10,170 bases of DNA, taken from assembly GCA_030612095.1 (NCBI GenBank), contig JAUWOO010000061.1, forward strand, positions 1-10,170, written 5' to 3'. The position numbers and the translations under genes are program-made. Shown here piece by piece: positions 6,347 to 10,170 of this stretch; the first letter of the stretch is position 1, and every line of letters begins with the position of its first letter. The notes beneath the pieces are model-generated. The model did no database searches. It was not told where the DNA came from and saw nothing but the letters and a program-made list of their open reading frames with translations. The stretch comes from Thermoplasmatota archaeon. GTDB lineage: Archaea; Thermoplasmatota; E2; DHVEG-1.

Positions 6347-7206
6347 TCTTTCACCTTCAAAACAAGTCTTGCCATTTCAGTACCAATGTCATTTGCAACG
6401 AGAGGACATTTGACCATTAACAGGAAGAACACCTCTCGATCTATATCACTTAATGCTTCATAATTGCCTTGGCCTTTAGAGATGATCATATCTGACGTTT
6501 TGAGGAGTTCTAAGAATTCCTTTGATGCGTATGAAAGGACCATCCCTGGAGTTGATTTGCTCTGACCAGCATCACCAGCAATAACCTTTGCATGTTTGTC
6601 AATGCCTGCAAATTTCGCATCATCAATTGTCGCGTCATTTATGATGGGATTTGCTTTTACAACATAGGTAATCTTTTTTTCACCATCGGAAATTTCCTCG
6701 AGAAGTAATTTATCAAAGAATATTTCGCCAGTGTTATCAGCTAGATACAGAATGCTTTTTGACTGCTTTAAAACTTCTTTAAATCGCGGATAATCATCAT
6801 CGACGAATTCCTTTTTCACCGCTACATCAATCATATCCTCAACGTTGAAACGGTTGCTTGTACCAAAATCAATGACATTGCCAACGATGGAGAGTTTAAT
6901 TGCCATAAGTAGAGAATCATCTGCATCGCTCACCAATTTTTTGAGGTAAGGGTATTCATTTTTTGCCATCTCATTCGACTGATCCTTTACCTTTTTATAA
7001 GGATCTTTTGAACCTGTAATTCTCCTGATAATTTCATGTACTTCTCTAGATAGCTCTGGAGGCGAATTAGTAAAAGAAATGGCTTGGAGATGTTTCATAA
7101 CCTCCCTTAGCACTTCTGCTTGGATATCTTCGTCATCTGTTGCCATGCGCGCAGCTTCTAATGACTGCTTTATAAAACAGGGAATACAATCAAGATATGT
7201 CTTCAT
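6343..7206 (-). CDS. DUF89 / ARMT1-like metal-dependent phosphatase-type protein
   Basis: This 287-residue protein begins MKTYLDCIPCF, the usual start of archaeal DUF89 proteins, with C7 and C10 as a conserved pair. Family motifs include IVGNVIDFG (about 107-115), LADNTGE (155-161, the Asp/Asn metal site), VVKANPIINDAT (182-193) and SKGQGNYE (243-250). DUF89 members studied elsewhere are metal-dependent phosphatases acting on reactive sugar phosphates and similar damaged metabolites. The substrate here is unknown. The frame is open up to 7317, but ATGs above 7206 would overlap the NifX-like gene by up to 89 bp, lack family similarity and are rejected. The chosen ATG has AAGTGA upstream and is 22 nt after that gene's stop. 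Its ATGA overlap with the ATPase shows it is part of the same translational unit. Confidence 0.88.
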   Translation of the reverse strand: MKTYLDCIPCFIKQSLEAARMATDDEDIQAEVLREVMKHLQAISFTNSPPELSREVHEIIRRITGSKDPYKKVKDQSNEMAKNEYPYLKKLVSDADDSLLMAIKLSIVGNVIDFGTSNRFNVEDMIDVAVKKEFVDDDYPRFKEVLKQSKSILYLADNTGEIFFDKLLLEEISDGEKKITYVVKANPIINDATIDDAKFAGIDKHAKVIAGDAGQSKSTPGMVLSYASKEFLELLKTSDMIISKGQGNYEALSDIDREVFFLLMVKCPLVANDIGTEMARLVLKVKE

Positions 7207-7228
7207 TATTTCACTTGCTGAATGTGTT

Positions 7229-7606
7229 TTAGTGGTGATGTCTATCTCTGAATGCATGCTGTGCACATGCATCCCCTTCACTAGCCTTTTGAAGGGTTTC
7301 TTGCTTAAAAGCAGCAATAGTATCTCTTACAGTTCCAGATGCACCAATATAAACTTCAATACCCATCTGTTCAAACATACTAATTGCACGTCTTCCAAGT
7401 CCACGGCAAACCATAACATTTACTCCCTCTTTTGCCATAATCTCGGGAGGGTAACCTTGTCCACCCATATGGTCACTAGTATTGGGTATCACTTTCACCT
7501 CGTTTGTATCAAGATCAACTATAGTGTATGTTGGTACTCTACCGAAATGTTCACCGACAACATTGTCTAATCCATTTTCTCCCATGGTAGGTATACATAT
7601 TTTCAT
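7229..7606 (-). CDS. NifX/NifB-C-terminal-like cofactor-binding protein (MTH1175 type, PF02579), copy 2
   Basis: This 125-residue protein of the dinitrogenase iron-molybdenum cofactor family binds or carries metal clusters. Visible family features are the N-terminal strand MKICIPTMGENG, EHFGRVPTYTIVD (19-31) and IGASGTVRDTI (about 87-97), with CRGLGRRAISMFEQMG between. The protein ends in CAQHAFRDRHHH, a His/Cys-rich tail that could help bind metal. Orange protein (ORP) of Desulfovibrio, which holds a Mo-Cu-S cluster, belongs to this family, as do stand-alone archaeal proteins of unknown role. ATG at 7606 follows the previous NifX-like gene by 6 nt. Its SD AGGAGGTGA is formed by the last two codons and stop of that gene. 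No nitrogenase structural genes are in the window, so a nitrogenase role is not implied. Confidence 0.9.
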   Translation of the reverse strand: MKICIPTMGENGLDNVVGEHFGRVPTYTIVDLDTNEVKVIPNTSDHMGGQGYPPEIMAKEGVNVMVCRGLGRRAISMFEQMGIEVYIGASGTVRDTIAAFKQETLQKASEGDACAQHAFRDRHHH

Positions 7607-7612
7607 AGTTTT

Positions 7613-7981
7613 TCACCTCCTCATTCCAGAGTGGCTACCAACACTGGGGGCTTCTGTTTCCTTTAGTTCCCCTTTTTTGTATTTTTCAATCGATTCTTTT
7701 ATTGTTCCACTTGCTCCTGTAAATATCTTCATACCAGCTGCTGATAATGTTTGAAATGCATTGGGCCCTACATTTCCAGTTACGACAACTTCCGCGCCTG
7801 TCTTAGCAATTGTTTGAGCTGCTTGTATTCCAGCGCCGCCTGAAGCCATTGCATTTTCATTTGATAAAACTTCGAATTCCATTGACTCCGTATCCACAAT
7901 AAGGAAATATTTGCATCTTCCAAATCTTTGATCAACATTTGCATCTAGGTTTTCACCTGCTGATGATACTCCTATTTTCAT
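7613..7981 (-). CDS. NifX/NifB-C-terminal-like cofactor-binding protein (PF02579), copy 1
   Basis: This 122-residue paralogue of the next gene has MKIGVSSAGENLDANVDQRF, FGRCKYFLIVD (20-30), VTGNVGPNAFQTLSAAGMK (67-85) and TGASGTIKE. It is closer to the canonical family than copy 2, retaining GPNAF, and it lacks the His tail, ending HSGMRR. The last three codons ATG AGG AGG with the TGA create the downstream gene's SD. ATG at 7981 has GAGAGGT at about 8-9 nt. The 51-bp gap upstream contains GTTAATAAC, a possible promoter or operator element. A role as carrier or scaffold for a metal-sulfur cluster, served by the nearby ATPases, is inferred from family and context. Confidence 0.92.
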   Translation of the reverse strand: MKIGVSSAGENLDANVDQRFGRCKYFLIVDTESMEFEVLSNENAMASGGAGIQAAQTIAKTGAEVVVTGNVGPNAFQTLSAAGMKIFTGASGTIKESIEKYKKGELKETEAPSVGSHSGMRR

Positions 7982-8032
7982 ATTTTTCTACCTCTCGCCT
8001 CAAATAAACTTTCCGTTAATAACTATTGGCAT

Positions 8033-8257
8033 TCAAGCTCTTGTCATAGGGCTACCACATTTTGGGCATTTCTTATCATAGCAAGGTACCCCTAACTGAT
8101 GTGGTTCTCTATGTCCACAGTTTGGACATCTACATTCGCCATCAGGTCCACGGGCAAAACCTCCTCCTAGACCACGTCCTTGTCCTTGCCCTCTTCCGCG
8201 ACCTCTTCCAGCTACGGCTCCCTGGCCATCTGGTCCTGTTCCATCTCCACCTGGCAT
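8033..8257 (-). CDS. Small MPGGD-type Gly/Arg-rich protein with C-terminal zinc ribbon
   Basis: This 74-residue protein has three parts. First is the MPGGDGTGP start typical of DUF5320-like proteins of anaerobes. Next is a Gly/Arg/Gln-rich linker with RGRGRGQGQGRG. Last is a CRCPNCGHREPH...CYDKKCPKCG ribbon that gives CxxC pairs C44/C47 and C64/C67, with C42 and C59 in addition. The ribbon probably binds Zn or Fe. The start is certain: GAGGTGA nearby, with the start region duplicated at the 122-residue DUF5320 gene. It begins 3 nt after the Mrp gene, whose final codons hold the SD. Small proteins of this type recur beside NifX-like and Mrp genes in anaerobes, but their job is not established. 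Confidence 0.85.
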   Translation of the reverse strand: MPGGDGTGPDGQGAVAGRGRGRGQGQGRGLGGGFARGPDGECRCPNCGHREPHQLGVPCYDKKCPKCGSPMTRA

Positions 8258-8272
8258 ATTTCATTTCACCTC
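8232..8272 (-). repeat. Copy A of 41-bp start-region repeat
   Basis: These 41 bp are identical at 40 positions to 9510-9550 (offset 1278). They cover the SD (GAGGTGA), spacer, ATG and first nine codons of the 74-residue gene. The single difference makes Gly versus Arg at codon 6. No silent change is present. Confidence 0.9.
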
Positions 8273-9082
8273 TTTTTTATTTACAATTTCTTCAATATTT
8301 TCAACAATTTTTTTAAACGATTTAGCAGTATCTAAGTTTTCACTTTTGACTGCAAATGTCTTCCCAGAGTCTCCAGTTTCTACAATTTGTGGGTCTATTG
8401 GTATTTTTCCTAGGAATGGAACATTGAAATCCTTTGATGCTTTAAGTCCACCTCCTGTTTTAAAAAGGTTTATATCTTTACCACAATATGGACATTTAAA
8501 TCCACTCATGTTTTCAACGATTCCAATAACCGGCATGTTCATTTTTTTAACAAAATTAATAGATTTTCTTACACTAACTAATGCAACATCTTGAGGAGTT
8601 GTGACAATAACTGCACCATCATTGTCCGGGATCAATTGAGCTATACTCAACGGTTCATCTCCTGTTCCTGGGGGTAAATCAATGATTAAATAATCTAAAT
8701 TTCCCCAGTCAACATCCCCTATAAGCTGTTTAATGGCCCCCATCTTCATAGGTCCACGCCATATAATGGGCGCGTCTTTATCTTGGATAAGAAATCCCAT
8801 GGACATAACTTTTAATTTTGATGATGCAAGAACTGGAGCGATACCTGTTTTAGATGGTCCCGGTTTATTATCCTCTAGACCTAGCATTTTTGGAATACTG
8901 GGACCGTGGATATCACTGTCTAGTAATCCTACTTCATAGCCTTTTTCTGCTAATGAAAGTGCAAGATTTGCAGATACGGTACTTTTCCCTACACCACCCT
9001 TACCGCTTAATACAACAATTTTATGTTTTATTTTACCTAGACTATCGGTAACCTTCGTTTCGTCATACGTCTTTTTTTCCAT
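8261..9082 (-). CDS. mrp: Mrp/NBP35 (ApbC)-type Fe-S carrier ATPase
   Basis: This 273-residue P-loop ATPase binds and transfers [4Fe-4S] clusters to apoproteins in the cytoplasm. It shows Walker A GKGGVGKST (27-35), DSDIHGPSIPKMLG (55-68), IIDLPPGTGDEPLS (133-146) and VENMSGFKCPYCG with the dimer-bridging cluster cysteines C197 and C200. There is no N-terminal DUF59 domain and no C-terminal NifX fusion, unlike some bacterial homologues; the NifX-like domains are separate genes here. ATG at 9082 has GAAGGAT upstream. The 84-bp gap before it contains a palindrome and hairpins, so it may have its own promoter. The last codons supply the SD of the next gene, with TGA 3 nt from its ATG. Confidence 0.94.
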   Translation of the reverse strand: MEKKTYDETKVTDSLGKIKHKIVVLSGKGGVGKSTVSANLALSLAEKGYEVGLLDSDIHGPSIPKMLGLEDNKPGPSKTGIAPVLASSKLKVMSMGFLIQDKDAPIIWRGPMKMGAIKQLIGDVDWGNLDYLIIDLPPGTGDEPLSIAQLIPDNDGAVIVTTPQDVALVSVRKSINFVKKMNMPVIGIVENMSGFKCPYCGKDINLFKTGGGLKASKDFNVPFLGKIPIDPQIVETGDSGKTFAVKSENLDTAKSFKKIVENIEEIVNKKEVK

Positions 9083-9114
9083 GTTATCCTTCTGTTATTT
9101 TTTTGCCGCTAAGT

Positions 9115-9130
9115 TTTAACTACAGTTAAA
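9115..9130. promoter_or_regulatory. Palindrome upstream of mrp
   Basis: TTTAACTACAGTTAAA has two perfect 7-bp arms with a 2-bp centre, 33 bp upstream of the mrp ATG. At that distance it would overlap the TATA region of an archaeal promoter with a short leader. A regulator-binding site is the natural guess. It partly overlaps the T-rich end of the hairpin following the DUF5320 gene. Confidence 0.45.
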
Positions 9131-9180
9131 GAAAGATGCGAAAGGGCATCTCCCTATTATATCTTTTTAAGGAGATTCCC
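9128..9180 (-). terminator. Possible terminator/attenuator between DUF5320 gene and mrp
   Basis: On the minus strand, GGGAATCTCC (9180-9171) can pair with GGAGATGCCC (9153-9144) with one mismatch. Alternatively AGATGC (9151-9146) can pair with GCATCT (9139-9134), a 6-bp stem followed by TTTCTTT. The two stems share 9146-9151 and exclude one another, the arrangement expected of an attenuator. The first arm lies in the last codons of the DUF5320 gene. The stems are short, so this may be a plain weak terminator or chance. Confidence 0.4.
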
Positions 9181-9535
9181 TTTTTTCTTTAGAAAGTTCT
9201 TGAAGTCTTTCCTTTATGGCCTTGAGTTCATTCTCTAGACCTTTGACCGTGTTTTCAAGGTAGGATTTTTCTTCTTCCTTGCTGGGTTCCGGGTAAACAT
9301 TTCCGTAATATGGTGCTGGTCCATAGTAAGGATCTGAATAGTAATCTCTACGCCAAAATCCTCTGCCGCGTCCCCAAAATCCACGTCCAAAACCTCGACC
9401 CCAGCCTCTGCCAAAGCCTCCGCCTCTAGGTGCTCCTCTTGTGAATCCTGGACTATCATATCCTGAACAGTAGCCTAAGCCTCGTCCAGTTCTTGATCCA
9501 TAGCCTGCAGGTCCTGTTCTATCTCCACCTGGCAT
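9167..9535 (-). CDS. DUF5320-type Gly/Arg/aromatic-rich protein with C-terminal coiled coil
   Basis: This 122-residue protein starts MPGGDRTGPAGYGSRTGRGL with YC at 22-23, the hallmark of DUF5320 proteins found beside NifX-like and Mrp genes in anaerobes. Residues about 34-62 are a Gly/Arg/Trp/Phe-rich repeat region (GRGWGRGFGRGFWGRG), then a Tyr/Pro-rich segment (DPYYGPAPYYG), and from about 84 a charged helix with heptad-like spacing (KSYLENTVKGLENELKAIKE) likely to form a coiled coil. No catalytic motif is seen. It may be a scaffold or metal-associated protein; this is inference. GGAGGTG (complement of 9545-9551) is 9 nt before the ATG. It follows the DUF134 gene by 20 nt and is almost certainly co-transcribed with it. 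Confidence 0.85.
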   Translation of the reverse strand: MPGGDRTGPAGYGSRTGRGLGYCSGYDSPGFTRGAPRGGGFGRGWGRGFGRGFWGRGRGFWRRDYYSDPYYGPAPYYGNVYPEPSKEEEKSYLENTVKGLENELKAIKERLQELSKEKRESP

Positions 9536-9550
9536 ATTTCATTTCACCTC
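9510..9550 (-). repeat. Copy B of 41-bp start-region repeat
   Basis: This is the partner of 8232-8272, with one mismatch in 41. It spans the SD, spacer, ATG and first nine codons of the 122-residue DUF5320 gene. Similarity continues loosely into the T-rich stretch to about 9556. The two proteins differ beyond this N-terminal motif. Confidence 0.9.
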
Positions 9551-9555
9551 CTTTT

Positions 9556-9882
9556 TCATCTTTGAACGTAATCTCCACCCTCAATACGAATTATACACCC
9601 GCTGACCAATGCATTGACTACTTTTTTCCGTGCGCGATGTAAATCATTCCACAGTGTTTTCCGCGATACTCCCATCATTGCTGCTGCCTCTTCTTGTGTA
9701 AGGTCTTCAAGGTCAACAAGTCGGAGTGCTTCGAGTTCCTCTATTGTAATTATAACAGTGTTTGCGATAGCTTGTGACTGGCCATATGGTCTGAAATACG
9801 TTGTTTCGGGGAGATGCTCAATCCATCGTCTCCCGCGACATCGTCCACGTTGTCCTCCATGTCTATGTCCATATCTAGGCAT
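9556..9882 (-). CDS. DUF134 HTH DNA-binding protein
   Basis: This predicted 108-residue transcription regulator begins MPRYGHRHGGQRGRCRGRRW. It carries the DUF134 core YFRPYG (about 29-34), ITIEELEALRLVDLEDLTQEEAA and the recognition helix region MMGVSRKTLWNDLHRARKKV (69-88), a sigma70 region 4-like helix-turn-helix. Length and motifs match the family. DUF134 genes are commonly found next to DUF5320, NifX-like and Mrp genes, so local control of this cluster is likely but not shown. The start ATG at 9882 has only a weak AGGA upstream. A TATA-like element about 43 nt upstream predicts a leader of about 17 nt. As first gene of the minus-strand cluster it may repress or activate its own promoter through the palindrome there. 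Confidence 0.92.
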   Translation of the reverse strand: MPRYGHRHGGQRGRCRGRRWIEHLPETTYFRPYGQSQAIANTVIITIEELEALRLVDLEDLTQEEAAAMMGVSRKTLWNDLHRARKKVVNALVSGCIIRIEGGDYVQR

Positions 9883-9894
9883 GTTTCTACGTTC

Positions 9895-9929
9895 CTATAT
9901 ATTACTCATATGAGAACTATTATATATAG
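9895..9929 (-). promoter_or_regulatory. Promoter/operator region of the DUF134 gene
   Basis: On the minus strand a TATA-like TATATATA (9921-9928) would place transcription start near 9899. Between them is the perfect 10-bp palindrome CTCATATGAG (9905-9914). Outer arms CTATATAT (9895-9902) and ATATATAG (9922-9929) are inverted but not exactly centred on it. Placement between TATA and start suits a repressor site. The rest of the 143-bp divergent gap to the exonuclease gene (9930-10025) holds AT-rich sequence and CCTATAAAG at 9934-9942, a weak candidate TATA for the plus-strand gene. Confidence 0.5.
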
Positions 9930-10025
9930 TTTTCCTATAAAGTGGAATTTGATGTGTAATCCGCAAATTATTTCGCTAAAATTAAAGACTAATCTTATCA
10001 CTAAGCTCGATATTCATGGTTGTAT

Positions 10026-10170
10026 ATGAAAATCTTGTCTTGGAATGTGAATGGTATTCGAGCAGCAGACAGGAAAGGACTGTTTAATTGGTTAAAAAAA
10101 GAGTCACCAGATATTCTATGTCTTCAAGAAATAAAAGCACTACCTGAACAGGTGCCACCACATCTAAGGA
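10026..10170 (+). CDS. xth: Exodeoxyribonuclease III, N-terminal part (runs off right edge)
   Basis: This is an AP endonuclease/3'-5' exonuclease of base excision repair. The visible 48 residues include MKILSWNVNGIRAA, with the substrate-contacting N7 of the family's SWNVNGIRA motif, and ESPDILCLQEIKA with the metal-binding glutamate of LQEIK. This is the standard start of ExoIII/XthA proteins, so the start ATG at 10026 is secure even though no clear SD is seen (GTAT before the ATG). The gene is divergent from the DUF134 cluster. With the uracil-DNA glycosylase at 2382-3137 it gives the window two steps of uracil repair, but they are far apart and on opposite strands, so co-regulation is not implied. 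Confidence 0.93.
   Translation, partial: MKILSWNVNGIRAADRKGLFNWLKKESPDILCLQEIKALPEQVPPHLR

Noticed and set aside
7204..7317. A longer DUF89 start at 7317
   Set aside because: It overlaps the NifX-like coding sequence by 89 bp and adds residues without family similarity. MKTYLDCIPCF is the usual start.
7079..7570. A 163-codon plus-strand open frame
   Set aside because: It lies antisense to the DUF89 and NifX-like genes, is Ser/Cys-rich with no recognisable motif, and spans their junction as a shadow.
4222..7981. A nitrogenase or nitrogen-fixation cluster
   Set aside because: NifX-like, NifU-like and NifH-like domains occur, but no NifH, NifD, NifK, NifE, NifN or NifB is present, and these families occur widely in non-fixing anaerobes.
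8157..8220. Simple-sequence DNA repeat in the Gly/Arg/Gln-rich stretch
   Set aside because: The nucleotide pattern follows from Gly-Arg and Gly-Gln codons and varies at silent positions, so it is protein composition rather than a DNA repeat.
9235..9459. A 74-codon minus-strand frame within the DUF5320 gene
   Set aside because: It arises from the Gly/Arg-rich codon pattern in another frame. The DUF5320 frame has the family start, SD and coiled coil.

Overview
The window looks like a piece of an anaerobic, AT-rich prokaryotic genome, most likely archaeal. The lineage cannot be fixed because there is no rRNA or informational gene. Pointers are the abundance of Fe-S and P-loop cofactor-assembly genes typical of strict anaerobes, two MinD-type ATPases with inserted ferredoxin domains, a Mrp/NBP35 ATPase, two NifX-like (MTH1175-type) proteins, a family 4 uracil-DNA glycosylase, a DUF134 regulator and TATA-like elements at archaeal spacing. 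Strong Shine-Dalgarno (SD) sequences of the GGAGGTGA type precede many genes. An anaerobic bacterium is not excluded.

Layout. At the left edge (1-518, plus strand) is the C-terminal end of a charged, repetitive protein whose reading frame is broken once. A convergent junction with a T-tract follows. From 565 to 9882 everything is on the minus strand. In transcription order: DUF134 HTH regulator, DUF5320-type Gly/Arg-rich protein, a possible attenuator or terminator, Mrp/NBP35 ATPase, a small MPGGD/zinc-ribbon protein, two NifX-like proteins, a DUF89 protein, two ferredoxin-MinD ATPases, a NifU/IscU-type scaffold, cupin, thioredoxin, a zinc-ribbon protein, uracil-DNA glycosylase, CysM-type cysteine synthase and an MBL-fold hydrolase. 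At the right edge a divergent exonuclease III gene starts on the plus strand.

How the genes fit together. The core from about 4222 to 9882 matches, by gene content, the anaerobe-specific orange-protein (ORP) locus known from Desulfovibrio: NifX-like proteins, paired COG1149 ATPases and a Mrp-type ATPase. Here a DUF134 protein stands where a sigma54 activator is found in Desulfovibrio, and a Fe-S scaffold plus thioredoxin and CysM lie downstream. The likely theme is assembly and handling of a metal-sulfur cluster. The exact cluster and client are not readable from sequence.

The most checkable result is the second MinD ATPase. Its P-loop is encoded only if translation starts at a CTG codon at 5513, which overlaps the upstream stop (CTGA) and has a near-perfect SD. 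An annotation limited to standard starts would truncate it by 52 residues and lose the ATP site. Other points of interest are a 41-bp duplication of ribosome-binding site plus start region between two MPGGD genes, two mutually exclusive hairpins after the DUF5320 gene, and palindromes in the DUF134 and mrp promoter regions.
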